Shown: one piece after another, positions 34,225 to 46,392 of the stretch
Layout: the number at the start of each line of letters is the position of its first letter
How positions within the stretch are numbered: the stretch's first letter is position 1
Assembly (NCBI GenBank): GCA_018873245.2
Contig: JAEMBT020000005.1
Location: 13,382,001-13,446,000, forward strand
DNA: 64,000 nucleotides
Origin: Archegozetes longisetosus
Taxonomy: Eukaryota > Arthropoda > Arachnida > Sarcoptiformes > Trhypochthoniidae
Direction: 5' to 3'
The notes under the pieces: generated by a model
Databases searched by the model: none
Seen by the model: the letters and a program-made list of their open reading frames with translations, nothing else
Told to the model about the DNA's origin: nothing
Made by a program: the position numbers and the translations under genes

Positions 34225-35483
34225 ACATCATATGAACCAAAATTTAGACACTTTTTGAAAGCGGGCACTATCAAATAGAAATCAAATTTGTAGTTATATA
34301 TTATACCATTTTGTAGGTAATCTATTCATAGAAATTTATTATAATTTTGATGTTGATTTAAATTATCAATAGTTATTCCATCAAAAGAAGAGATGATTCG
34401 AAGTCGAGTAGTCATATTCCATAACAATAATTCAAATAAACCGAAATCTTGTATAGTATAACATTTCGTGGCTGAAGGTGTACCTCTCACTTCTATTTAC
34501 AACATAATTAAAACATATGAGAAACGATTTAACACTAGAGAAAAAGTAGGTAAAGGTCTCTATTTCCAGAAAATGTCTACACAAAAGGTCAGAAGGCTTC
34601 ACCGAATGATGAATCATAAGGACAAGTTTACCCTATCTGGAACCGCTCGTAAGTTCTCTGTGGACAGAACAAATACCAAATATTGGTTGAACAAGAGGTC
34701 CATTGGACATAAGAAGTCACCACGACTAGAAAGATAGTAGTTAAGAGACAGTACACTTTACTTTATCGCTATTGTAGAAAATTTGACTTTGTTATTGACG
34801 ATGAAAATACTTCACTTTTCCTCATTCTTTAAACGATGGTTACTTCGCGTCACTAAAGAAATCAACTTCTGATAGTGTTAAATATGCACTTAAACAGAAA
34901 TTCGAACCGAAAGTCATGCTGTTTCAAAGAATGGATGATTAAACCATTACTCCAAAAGTCCGGTCTGGTAATCGACCAAAACGTGTACAAAGAATGTTTT
35001 CAAAAACGACTAATTCCTTACTTGAAAAAAATCATTCCGATAATAAATATATCTTCTGGCCTGACAGGCATTAGTACATTAAGCTCGAACTGTCACATAA
35101 TACTTAGAATCAAATAACGTAAGATTTGTGCCCAAATACCCTAACACAATAAGTTTTACTTGGTGTTGCCCGATTGAAGATTTTTTCGGCTATTTGTGTC
35201 GAATAGTTTACAGAAATGGTTGGTGTGCAAATAACACTGATCATCTCATAAGACGAATAGTCTTGCTTCAAAAAATTGACTTAAATATTGTTAAAGAGAG
35301 TATTGTTAGTACCACTAAAAGAATCCGAAGATGTGTTGAATTGGAACCACTTTCAGTTATTCATTAGCTCATTCCTATTTCATATATAATGTATTTTTTG
35401 TAAGGAACTTCATATTTTTCAAGAAATTGTATAGTAACTAAAAGTGAATTAAAACCTTGTATGAATTTTGGTTCACATGACGT
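34225..35483 (+). mobile_element. Decayed Tc1/mariner-type transposon
   Basis: A 1259-bp element with inverted ends ACATCATATGAACCAAAAT and (complement) ACGTCATGTGAACCAAAAT between TA duplications (34223-34224, 35484-35485). Its plus strand holds a broken transposase: an N-terminal HTH part (VPLTSIYNIIKTYEKRF, HRMMNHKDKFTLSGTARKFS) and a DDE-domain part (KSGLVIDQNVYKECFQKRLI, CPIEDFFGYLCRIVY, LIRRIVLLQKIDLNI, RIRRCVELEPLSVIH). At least three frame changes or stops separate these blocks, so it is not active. Confidence 0.85.
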
Positions 35484-35547
35484 TACTAAAACGTGAATTG
35501 TTTTAAGGCATGACACAGAGTGTAATAAAATGTTATCTCAATTCATT

Positions 35548-35553
35548 TTATTC
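35548..35553 (-). terminator. Poly(A) signal (AATAAA on the minus strand)
   Basis: TTTATT on the plus strand, 53 bp beyond the stop of the Cys-rich gene. Confidence 0.5.
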
Positions 35554-35605
35554 AAAGACAAGTAAAGAAACAAACTTATATTTTACAAATTAATATGCTT
35601 ATAAT

Positions 35606-36316
35606 TTAAGTCACAAACTCATATTTTAAGTAACTAGATTTTACAGCACCATTTACGTTGATAGTTGAGCAACCAATTGCCGCAGTGCATTTTGTCAGCA
35701 TCTTGTAACCATCTGCACAAGAGGCCTCATTAAACTGTACGCATGCGGTCCAGTAGCAATCGGGTAGTTTGGCATTCACTTTTCTATTTGAATCAATGTC
35801 TGCCAAATAATCTGATTTTGATGCAGTTAAAGAGTTGATTTCATTTGATTCATCACTGGTTGAGATGAGCCTAGAACCACCGTAATCATTTACTAATCCA
35901 GCCGTCTGGCCAATAGGCACACACAAGCCCCCGGAACATTCGCAACCGTTGTTACAAAAACCAAACGGACCACTGCATACACCGTAGCATAGCTGTTTGA
36001 CTTGATTAGCTACAAGAGACTTGAATAGATTTTCTTTTGAATATAAATCTTTTTCAAAGGAAGCTTTGTCACCACTATTCAACTTCTCTTCTTTGTATTC
36101 TTCTGAGTCACTAAAATCTTGGTCAATTTTTATTTGTTCGCTTCCTTCTAGTGAACTTTTTGACCTATCCTCGGTCAGAAATTGGTACCAACTTATTCTC
36201 AATGATTGAGATATTGGGCCATCGTCTGTTCTCTGGTAAACTACTTTTCTAACAACATAACATTCTACCAACAAAGAACTTAACAATAAAAGGCTAAATA
36301 TTTGCAAAAAAGACAT
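35606..36316 (-). CDS. Secreted Cys-rich protein with two Cys modules
   Basis: 236 residues, one exon, starting at the first ATG (36314-36316). Residues 1-18 are a signal peptide (SFLQIFSLLLLSSLLVE). An acidic, Lys/Glu/Ser-rich region of about 75 residues may act as a propeptide or linker. A six-Cys knot-like module follows (LCYGVCSGPFGFC, CECSGGLC; spacing 3-6-3-1-4). A Ser/Asp-rich linker leads to a second Cys module (DCYWTACVQFNEASC, CTAAIGCSTI; spacing 4-7-9-5). The first module resembles small toxin or EB-like folds in its CxC and tight spacing, but no family can be named. No membrane segment. An extracellular signal, defence or venom-like role is speculation. Confidence 0.8.
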   Translation of the reverse strand: MSFLQIFSLLLLSSLLVECYVVRKVVYQRTDDGPISQSLRISWYQFLTEDRSKSSLEGSEQIKIDQDFSDSEEYKEEKLNSGDKASFEKDLYSKENLFKSLVANQVKQLCYGVCSGPFGFCNNGCECSGGLCVPIGQTAGLVNDYGGSRLISTSDESNEINSLTASKSDYLADIDSNRKVNAKLPDCYWTACVQFNEASCADGYKMLTKCTAAIGCSTINVNGAVKSSYLKYEFVT

Positions 36317-37320
36317 TTGTTGCAATCTAGTTTGTGGCTAAAAGTGAACTAAAAATAAATCGATATTATCTTTTTGTATTATATGTAAAAGTTAGATAAA
36401 ATGTACTTCAGAGCTCTACTTTGTGTCTCAACGAGAATGATCTAATCTAATCTGAAGGGATATATTTAGATATGTCTATGCGAAAGACTATTTGTTGTCT
36501 TAGGTTAGACCTGTAATTTTTAAGTTTAGATCTTCAATACCAGGTGCAAAGGTCAACCTTAACCGCCTACGGATAGTTCTAAGTTTTAGATTTCAGAAAT
36601 CGTTTGTTAAAAACGTCTATTTGATACAATATTTTGATAAAAAAATCAACCTATGATACTGTACTCTGCAAACATGTCTTATATTGAATGGAATAGTTAA
36701 ATAAATTATTCAACCGTTCAGTATGATTCGAAAAATAGACGGTATTTTACTTCATCCAAAAATTTCATTTTTAATTTGAATAATATTTAACGTGCTTCTC
36801 ATATATTCAGTTAATGTAGAATTCCTAAAGCTTATGCTGCAATTCTACTAAAATTTAGATAATAAATATATCTAGGTAAAATGTTCCCAAAAACATTAAA
36901 GAGGATCCTATTAGTGCAAAAAATTCCAGAAAAATCTCAAGCAAACCTGGCAATCGAACTCTTTTGATCATATTGAACTCCAAAATCTAGTATCAAATTG
37001 GTTTAATTAATGGACAGCTAAACGTTGATTTTAATTTAAATAGGGTTGTAAAAGTGCTGAATATAATTGGTTCAAATTGATGCGTTAAACTTATTTAGGT
37101 GAATATGTGCACTTTTGTTTTAGTACTCACGAATTTTAAGTGCTTATCTACTTTTTCTAAGTGTTTTGATTTTAGCAGAAAAATTTGTACTGCACTTGAA
37201 TCATGATACTGATAGAGCAATACTCCTCGATAAAATACTTCAAATTTATAAATGTTTGATTGCAAGCAAGTAGAACACAAATTTATAGATATACATATCT
37301 AGAAATTTGGTTATTTGAAG
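36317..37320. other. Intergenic spacer
   Basis: 5' flank of the Cys-rich gene and AT-rich sequence. No gene seen; the frame at 37095-37280 is unsupported. Confidence 0.35.
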
Positions 37321-37325
37321 AAAGC

Positions 37326-38585
37326 TTGTCTTAAAGAAGTGCACAAATGAAATTTTTTCTAAAAGGTCATAAGACCAATCTTAATGTAAAGTGTATGAGT
37401 CACATAAGAGATTATTTCAAACTTTTCAAGACTTCTAATCTCATAGTACAAATTTTTTCACTCATTATTAATTTGTTAATTTGTTTTAATGACTTATTTT
37501 CACTTCATTTCTCAGACAAAAGAATTATTTTTATTTTGATTTAATCAATCTGTTCAAACTCTGAATCCAAACTAAGAGATAAGGAGCCATAGTCTGAGTT
37601 CTGTCTTACAGCCTTATCACAAATAACACTTAAGCAATAACTTGAAAAAGTTGTAACTTAAGTGACAATTTTCTTATTCACAAAACTCACTTAAACTTAA
37701 GTAATAACTTTAGGATTAACATCTCGAGTTTCACCTTAAGGGTACACAAGACCACCCTTGAGTGCAAAAATCAAGTTAAATATTTAGTTAACTATGAACG
37801 ATTTGATTGATTTGCAAGATATAGAATATGAAAATTCATTACAGAAGTCTTCGATTGCAAGAAGCATTTATTTTCGTACTAATCCTATGGATGTTTATCC
37901 TGATAAATATTTCAAAATGCGTTATCGTATGTTAAAACAAAGAGTTTATGATTTGTTAAATTTAATTATTAACGATTTAACTGTGAATGACGTTGACGGT
38001 AGAGGTTGTCCATTTCCACCGCTTACTTTACTGTTAATTGGACTACGGTTTTACGCCACTGGATCTGTTCAACAAGTTGTTGGTGATACTGTTGGGGTCT
38101 CACAGCCAACAGTTTCCAGAGCTGTCGCAAAAATTTCAAAAAGTATTGCAAAATTATCTTTTGCACTTGCGTTAAACAGTAAGCTGTAACTTAGATGAGT
38201 GAAACTCGAATAAGTGTCAAGTTTTTTATGAATAGCCCTTAAGTAGTAACATCAAGTTACTCCTCAAGTGACTAAAGTTAGTCCTCAGTCAAGTCATACC
38301 TTCGCTAATACTTAAGTGTTATTTGTGAATAAGGCTGTTAAGCTCTGTATCGACTCAAGTTAGACTTGAAATACAAATTTTGATAGCACTAAGTCTAACT
38401 TGGGTCGAGATCGAGCTTAAGACAGAACTCAGAATATGATTCAAGATGTTTGATAAAGTTTGAAAAAAAAAATCATGTCATGGCTCTCAGTTCAAAACTA
38501 AGTTCGGTTTATGATTGAAATTTTCTAGGTCTTTTGGAAAAAGAAGTTTTAACTTGTGCACTTCTTTGAGACAAGCTTTTATTCG
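37326..38585. mobile_element. Foldback-type element carrying a nested Harbinger
   Basis: AAGCTTGTCTTAAAGAAGTG at the left and the complement of AAGCTTGTCTCAAAGAAGTG at the right, each followed by CACAA, define the ends. A second mirrored motif, CTGAGTTCTGTCTTA, lies directly left of the nested insertion and, inverted, at about 38420. Without the insertion the element would be about 530 bp. No coding capacity of its own. Confidence 0.65.
37609..38337 (+). mobile_element. Non-autonomous PIF/Harbinger element
   Basis: 729 bp with inverted ends (CAGCCTTATCACAAATAACA and the complement of CAGCCTTATTCACAAATAAC) and the family's TTA target duplication on both sides. The frame 37794-38189 encodes 131 residues of a Harbinger nuclease N-terminus: FRTNPMDVYPDKYFKMRYRM, then CPFPPLTLLLIGLRFYATGS and VSQPTVSRAVAKISKSI, an HTH. 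The DDE catalytic part is deleted. The open frame and near-identical ends suggest a fairly recent copy. Confidence 0.88.
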
Positions 38586-41251
38586 AACTATTAAGTAAAA
38601 ACAGAAAATAAAAATTTATTCTCGTATTACTTTTAATTTTGTATAAACATTTCCGTCCTTCATTCTTATCTAAAAAAGCTTATTTTTCATTTTTATCAGC
38701 TTATCAACTTTACTGAGCTTTTTGTCAAAGATTTACCTCATAGAATCTTGATCAGAATTTTCATTTATTTTGTCACTTTTATGGACTTGTTACAAGCAGC
38801 GCGATGAGTTAACAGTTGTTTAAGTTTCTTTTTTGCAGAGAATATTGAACTAAATGCAAGTTAATATCTACTTTTATAGCGAATGGCAAGTAGATATAGA
38901 CATGTACTTCAAGTTATCGTTTTTTTCTCATAGAAAATCATTCGATCTAATTTTAAATGACAGAAATTAATACAATCAAGAAGCAATTTGTACTTTGTTT
39001 TGAGCTCTTAAATCTGCTTTCATTTAAATTATTGTCATTACTGTGCAGCTAAGTATTTTTCTATAAAATGTTAATTGAAATTTGATCCAAGTTCTAAACT
39101 ATTTCAAATATAGTTGGCTGAGATAGATGCATTAATTCAATTGAAACAATAAGTCAAATTTACTTTTCATTTTCATCAATCATAAGCAGTTTTATTTGAT
39201 CACCTAAAATGTTTAATATTTAAAGAAAAAATTCATATTGTGTCAGAATAGTAACTATTGATGTTATTCTTATGAGATGTCTATAATTTACAACCCATCA
39301 GACTGTAAATAATGTAGAAAATGTAGAACCTTCTAACAGTCTCGAACCAAAAATAACTCAAATAATTTACTCAGCAATTATAGAACTATTTACGTAAAGT
39401 TATTGCAATTCTTATTGTAATGGTGTCGATATCTATTTACGATAATTCTTTCATTTGGTAATATGTGATGTTCTCCATAGAAATAGTGCGCGAGCGAAAG
39501 CATACGACTAAGAAAAACACTTTCAAGGTTTTACTTAGTTTAAAGTTAAAAATGGATTTATTTAAAGTTAGTCATTAGAATTATTGATCAGGAAAATTAA
39601 AGTTTATTCAAGTATGACTTATTAATAATTTATTTGATTCAATACAAATAAAATAAATATCAGATTTTTATACGTAGATGATTACGAAAGTTTTTAGCCT
39701 AATTAGATTCTCGGTAATATTTTTTGATGAAATTCGGTATTTAGAACAACTCATAGCCAGTTTCGTTTCCTTATAACCCTCTAAAAACTGTTTTTTGGAG
39801 AATTACATATCCTTAGACTGATTTTGGGCAACATCTTATTGCTGAATTTATTATTATTACTCAATTATTATGTCTAAAGACGATTTAACCCTTTTATTTA
39901 GAATGTTTGTACGTAAATGAAATTGTCTCAATTGATGAATCACATGAGTTTGCCCCATATTCCAAAAGTAGAAAGTCTTCATTCAATTGTTATTTTCCTG
40001 TCTCTATTTTCCCAACACTCAGACGAGTAATCGTTTCTTCTTTAATAAAGCTTCCAACAACTTCTTTGATTTGATAATAAATAAGACAAACAAATTTAAT
40101 TATTGATATTAATATAAAATTGACCAACACCCTTAAACCTGTTTATCGATTAGTCTACACCTAATCTGAACAAGACTGATTTATAAACCGTCCACTTATT
40201 GGCTGAAAAAGTAATTATTATTACGCAAAGTACGCAAACGAATTACTCATGGAAAAGATTGTGAGGAAGATATTGAATGCTGTATGAAATATGGTTCGCT
40301 CGATCAAGAAATTGAAGAGTGTAATCAAAAGTCTATTTAAGGAGTATAACACCTTATTGCGTAGAAATCTGGGAAAAGTTTTCATTCATCACTTCTAAAA
40401 TTTTCATTAAAAAATTATTTTTTGCCTACAGGTTAGTTAAGTACTAAATTTTAATTAATTAAGTTTTCATAATTTAATTATGCGACCACACATAATAAAC
40501 TTATGAAATTACTTATGCAGACTTTCTACAATGTAAGCTATATATAATTCTCCGTACCTTGTTGAATTTCATAGGCTTTTTCTATCCATTCGTTGATTTT
40601 TATATGCTTTACGGTCTCAAATTTATTCTTTATTACTGTTCATGAAATCCTGATCTGAATCAAGCCTGAAAGTAAAGTGAGCCAATTGATGATCACATTC
40701 AAAATTTACATGAGCTTCTCTTTAAACCTTCTTTGCCCCGTCTTCTGATCAAATTTTTATTTTGATGTCAAGTGGTTTAAAAGGGTATATTCCGCCCTCG
40801 ATGAATCATCCTGTGAATTTTCACACTTAATTTCCTTAAATGAAAGACTAATAAACAACGGAGTAATTCAGTAGTTATTACGTACGCAGTTAATACGTTA
40901 TAATTATATTCGTGGTTATCGGATAAGAACTTTTTAAATATCAAATTAAAGTGTGTGAAATTTTCTTTAAATCAATGTATCTCGTGATAGGTTCGGACTT
41001 TAATAGTAAAAAATAATTTAACTTAAACTTTCAAAATACATTTCCAGATTTCTATGTAAAAAGGTATAAAATGAAAAAATTGAAGCGAGTAAAACTAGTG
41101 TCTGAAATGGTTTACGGTGAAATGCCTAAAACTTTAATTCAGTTTGATTAAATAATTCATGATTCATTAACTTATGTGATCGCTGTTCACATCCAATCAT
41201 ATCGCTACGCTATTCACATACGAATCTGTTATCTCATAAAAGTATTTCTAC
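38586..41251. other. Long gene-free stretch
   Basis: 2.7 kb, AT-rich. The only coding-like patch is about 40225-40340, plus strand, where one frame reads THGKDCEEDIECCMKYGSLD with a CC and spaced Cys. It has no start or good splice sites and could be an orphan exon. Confidence 0.4.
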
Positions 41252-43110
41252 TTAAAATATTCCAGGAATCATGTGATATTTAACAAGTTTCCGATATTGA
41301 TCCCAATATTTGCCATATTTTTTAGAACATCTATTATCATCTCTAACAGTTCGATGAGTTAACAAGAAGAATAGAAATATAAAATACAGGTAAGGAATAG
41401 GGCTTGTGAGTAAAGCAGGTAAACACCAAGCCGAAACTGTTATCAACTCGAGAGTATAGTTCATATGTCGAGCTAAACTCCAATAACCCGATGCGAGTAA
41501 AATACTTTTCCTTTCGTTCCCGAAATCGTCAATATATGAAGCTCTAAGTTAAGATATAATTTAAAGAAACTTGATTTTGAAAAATGACTTGTTTTTTTCT
41601 TAGTATATCGAATAATTTTCGCCGGTTTTCCCCATATATCCAATTTCCCATCGGTAGTTCTTGCCATCTGTTTTTGAAGATCTGCCGAATAAGTCAGTCC
41701 AATGGCTAAAATTCCAATGCTTAGGGTTACTATGAATGAAATAATGCCGAATTGATGGATTGGAGAATTTTTGACAAGATATAGACTTGTTAATGTGTAA
41801 AATCCGGGAACGAATGCTATACAACCCCAGGCTATGTAATAACCGAAACGTTCGGCTGTCGTATCAATTGTCTTAAATTAAATAAAGGTTCATTCAATGA
41901 AAAATTTCAAGAAACATTCCGGATCTCATTCAGACATATATTTTTCGATACTATTTATTGAGAAAAATCAAAAAGTATTGTTTACCGCCATATATCCGTC
42001 TTCCCAGTAGTAAAACTTTGCTAAGTATATAGTTTGCAAAAGAGTTGTTGCAGTCATAGGATAATCGATTTCATCCTCATTTAGGTTATGAGGATTTAGC
42101 TCAAAGTTTGCTTTCCATGCTATCAATACTATTAATTGCCACAAAAATAAGCTAAATCTGCAGATTATCAGTAATTTTAGACAAATTCTTCGTCCTAAAT
42201 GTGGATATAGTTCTGTTCCCCAATAATAGTCGAAAATTGGATTTTTCGAGACTTTGGAAATGCCAGGATCTGGTCTTAAAAGTCCTTGTGATTAAAATAA
42301 TTATTAGATATGTGTTAAACCTGTCAAACTTTTATGAATACCTTTTATATAGAGAACTGAACATAAAGCAAATCCGAAGACTATAAGAATTGCGATCAGA
42401 GTTGGAATTTTGTAATACAAGTGAACTACAGAATATTTTGCTATAACAGGAATTGCGATTAGCATTGATATTATATAAAATCTAAAACCATTGTTCCAGT
42501 ATTTAGGAATAAAACCATTAGTTGTTGGCGGCCCGTAGTATACGGGACCCGGAATGTAAAGTGAAACCATTCCCCATAAAAGTAGTCCAATCACTAATGA
42601 CCAGCACTCTATGTCAAACCTGAGTATTTTTTAATCGATTGATCAATAATTCATATGGATATTAAACACCTTTTTATTTGTGAAAAATTATTAAAATAAT
42701 AGATTTTCAAATTAAAACAAATTCAAAATCAATTTTCAAAACTTTAATTTTATCTGATGTTCTAAATTATGAAAAACTAAAATACAAAGATAGGGATAGA
42801 GAATTCAAATGTTAATCTTAAATATTTTCTTAATTTTCAGCAATGATTGAAAATGAAAGTGTTAAGCAAATTGAAAAAAATAATCTTCATACCAATCAAC
42901 TGATCCCCAGGCTTCGTTTAAAATATTACGAAAATTATCGACTAATAAAAGCTGTTTAAAATCACCATTTTTTGTGACCGTGATATAAGGCATTAAGAAA
43001 GTAGTGTGTGGTGTTATTATCATTATTATTAACGGGAATAGAGTTTCACAAACTAATACGTTATATAACTTAGTCATAAAAGACTGTTTCGGTTCAGTTT
43101 TAGCGTTCAT
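41252..43110 (-). CDS. DHCR7-like sterol reductase, copy 1 (odd splice donor)
   Basis: Five exons: 42893-43110, 42321-42619, 41986-42284, 41609-41871, 41252-41543, giving 1371 bp and 456 residues, near the 475 of human 7-dehydrocholesterol reductase. The family (ERG4/ERG24, multi-pass ER membrane) reduces a sterol double bond with NADPH. Visible signatures: ELYPHLGRRICLKLL, TTDGKLDIWGKPAKIIR, ASGYWSLARHMNYT, LTHRTVRDDNRCSKKYGKYW and the ending PGIF. Intron 2 is only 36 bp. The intron-4 donor, GT in copy 2, reads AT here (CG|ATATAC). Without it the frame runs into KKTSHFSKSSFF and stops. The family WG of 'WGxARH' is WS here. It may be decaying, or use a non-canonical site. Confidence 0.8.
42285..42320 (-). 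other. 36-bp intron in sterol reductase copy 1
   Basis: GTTTAAC...CACAAG with in-frame stops. The same intron in copy 2 is 37 bp. The one-base length difference shows it is not translated. Confidence 0.8.
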
Positions 43111-44531
43111 TTTCTTCGAACTTAATCATAGAATTGACTAAAACTTATGATTAGTTTTAAAGAAACTACGCATTGAAAACTTTTAATTACTTATATCTTT
43201 CTTACATTATAATTACAAACTTGTTTTGCAAGGATAACTGTAGACTTAGTTTTAGACCATTTTATCTGATTGGTTTGAGAGCATATTACAAGGTCCTTTC
43301 ATATGATGCTACATCACATTTTGGTTTTCTCTTTTCATGAGCATTAGGGATTTTAAACTTGATGAAGCTAGATTATCTATTTTCGAGAGCGTAAGGTCCG
43401 GGTGGCAACTATAAATGATGTTAGCTTCTCGGCAACTGTATACCAACATGCCGAGTTACAGAAACTAAAAGTTGAATATCTGGAGAAATATTTGAGACGA
43501 TTGATCAAGTGAGGTATCACAATTCTCAGTTTGATGTCCTGAGTCCAGTGGTATATCACTTGGAGGAGTCGGCCACTTCCGTCGGAAGTTGGTCAGAAGT
43601 GATCAAGTGTAATATCAAAATGTTCGACTCGACGAAATGAATCCAATGATTTATCTCACTTGGAAGTGGGGAGGTCGAGAACTCTCTTAGACCTATTAGC
43701 TCAAATTCATCCTCGCTCACCAACCTTTATAGAGGCAACGATTCAAGGTATTCGAATCATATGCTATCGATACACAAAAGAACTTGAAAAATGAAAGTGA
43801 TAAATGATTTGGGTCACCATATAAAACTCAAAATATTCTGATAGCATTTTAAACGATTCAAATTGCATATGAATGATTAACTTTGATTTCATCGTCGAAA
43901 AATGTTTTTAATTAGAAGTTTGTTAGAAATTAGAATTAAAACATAAGTTAGTAATCATCATATAGTTCTGATTGAATATATGATTCAATTAAATTTATTT
44001 AAAATTCAGTAATGTTTAATACGTTTTCTGAGTTTTCCTCAGCAATTAATGCTTTAATATTTTTTTGAACATTGAATACATGAGATCAAATGCGATTTAA
44101 TACTATTTATTGTGTTAACTAATGTTTCTTAAATAATAATTGCATTTAACTCTTTCGTTACTTATTCTTTCGACAGAATCTCTGACAACAGATACTGGTA
44201 GATCACGTTTGACTCTAAAATTGAACATTTTTTCTTTGAATTAACCCTTAGTTAATGCTAAACATAAAGTTTTCAAGTCAAAGTGTTTTGCTACAATTTA
44301 CTAACATTTGATTGTGCGAGTGTGTATTAAGATTTGAAATTTTATATAAAATTGTTTTATATTATTCTTAAATATTTAAAAATATGTTTTATAACCAACA
44401 ACCCAAATAATAAATGAGGCCTTCATTATTTTAACATTTAATTCCTTAATAATAAAAAATTTTTCATTCAGTAAGCGATCTTTAGAAACAAAGATCATTC
44501 GATTCTCGTCAATTAAGAATTATATTTCTAC
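43111..44531. repeat. Spacer between reductase copies, with a short tandem/inverted repeat
   Basis: At about 43495-43690 two diverged units begin GATCAAGTGAGGTATCAC and GATCAAGTGTAATATCA, and each also holds an inverted GTGATATACCACTGG-like part. The rest is AT-rich. It must hold the promoter of copy 1 and the 3' end of copy 2. Confidence 0.4.
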
Positions 44532-46392
44532 TTAGAATATTCCGGGAATCATCTGATATTTAACAAGTTTCTGATATTGATCCCAATGTTTACCATATTT
44601 TTTAGAACATCTATTATCATCTCTAACAGTTCGATGAGTTAACAAGAAGAATAGAAATATAAAATACAGGTAAGGAATAGGGCTTGTGAGTAAAGCAGGT
44701 AAACACCAAGACAAAGCCGTCATCAACTCGAAAGTATAGTTCATGTGTCGGGCTAAACCCCAATAACCCGATGCGAGTAAAATACTTTTCCTCTCGTTCC
44801 CGGAATTGTCAATATATGAAGCTCTGAAAAAGTATATAGTATAAAGAAATTTACTTTTGAAAATAGTTCATTTTTCCTTAGCATACCGAATAATTTTCGC
44901 CGGTTTTCCCCATATATCCAATTTTCCATCGGTAGTTCTTGCCATCTGTTTTTGAAGATCTGCCGAGTAATTCAATTTAATAACTAAAAATCCAGCGCTT
45001 AGTATTATTATGAATGAAATAACACCAAATTGATGGATTGGAGAATTTTTGACAAGATATAGACTTGTTAATGTGTAAAATCCGGGAACGAATGCTATAC
45101 AACCCCAGGCTATGTAATAACCGAAACGTTCGGCTGTCGTATCAATTGTCTTAAATTAAATAAAGGTTCATTCTATGAAAAATTTCAAGAAACATTCCGG
45201 ATCTCATTCAGACATATAATTTCCGATAATATTTACTGAGAAAAATAACAAAAAGTATTGTTTACCGCCATATATCCGTCTTCCCAGTAGTAAAACTTTG
45301 CTAAGTATATAGTTTGCAAAAGAGTTGTTGCAGTCATAGGATAATCGATTTCATCCTCATTTAGGTCATGAGGATTTAGCTCGAAGTTTGCTTTCCATGC
45401 TATCAATACTATTAATTGCCACAAAAATAAGCTAAATCTGCAGATTATCAGTAATTTTAGACAAATTCTTGGTCCTAAATGTGGATATAGTTCTGTTCCC
45501 CAATAATAGTCGAAAATAGGATTTTTCGAGACTTTGCAAATGCCAGGATCTGGTCTTAAAAGTCCTTGTGATTGAAAATAATTATTAGATATGTGTTAAA
45601 CCTGTCAAACTTTTATGAATACCTTTTATATAGAGAGCTAAACAAAAAGCAAATCCGAAGACTATAAGAATTGCGATCAGAGTTGGAATTTTGTAATACA
45701 AGTAAACAACAGAATATTTTGCTATAACAGGAATTGCGATTAGCATTGATATTATATAAAATCTAAAACCATTGTTCCAGTATTTGGGAATAAAACCATT
45801 AGTTGTTGGCGGTCCGTAGTATACGGGACCCGGAATGTAAAGTGAAACCATTCCCCATAAAAGTAGTCCAATCACTAATGACCAGCACTCTATGTCATAC
45901 CTGAGTATTTTTTAATCGATTGATTAATAATTAATATGAATACTAAATACTTTTCTATATGCGAGATAGTATTAAAATAATAAATTTTAAAATTAAAACA
46001 AATTCAAAATAAAATTTCAAAACTTTAGTTTTATCTGATGTTCCAAATTATGAAAAGTCGAAATTCAAAGATAAGGATAGAGATTTCGGAAGTTAATCTT
46101 AAATATTTTCTTAATTTTCAGCAATGATTGAAAATGAAAGTGTTAAGCAAATTGAAAAATATTAATTTTCATACCAATCAACTGAACCCCAGGCTTCGTT
46201 TAAAGTATTACGAAAATTATCGACCAATAAATACTGTTTGAAATCACTATTTTTGATGATTACAATATAAGGTATTAAGAGAGTAATGTGTGGCGTTGTT
46301 ATCATTATTATTAACGGCAATAGAGTTTCATGAACTGAAACGTTATATAACTTAGTCATGAAAGACTGTTTGAGTTCAGTTTTAACTTTCAT
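44532..46392 (-). CDS. DHCR7-like sterol reductase, copy 2
   Basis: Five exons: 46175-46392, 45602-45900, 45266-45564, 44887-45149, 44532-44823. All junctions are GT-AG and exon lengths equal those of copy 1 to the base (218, 299, 299, 263, 292). 456 residues with about nine predicted membrane helices. The C-terminal NADPH/sterol region is well conserved: RTTDGKLDIWGKPAKIIR, ASYIDNSGNERKSILLASGY, WGLARHMNYTFELMTALSW, THRTVRDDNRCSKKYGKHW, PGIF. Expected role: reduction of 7-dehydrosterol at the ER membrane. Start ATG 46390-46392 matches the start of copy 1. Copies 1 and 2 are a tandem duplication; intron lengths differ by only a few bases. I rate copy 2 the functional one. Confidence 0.88.
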
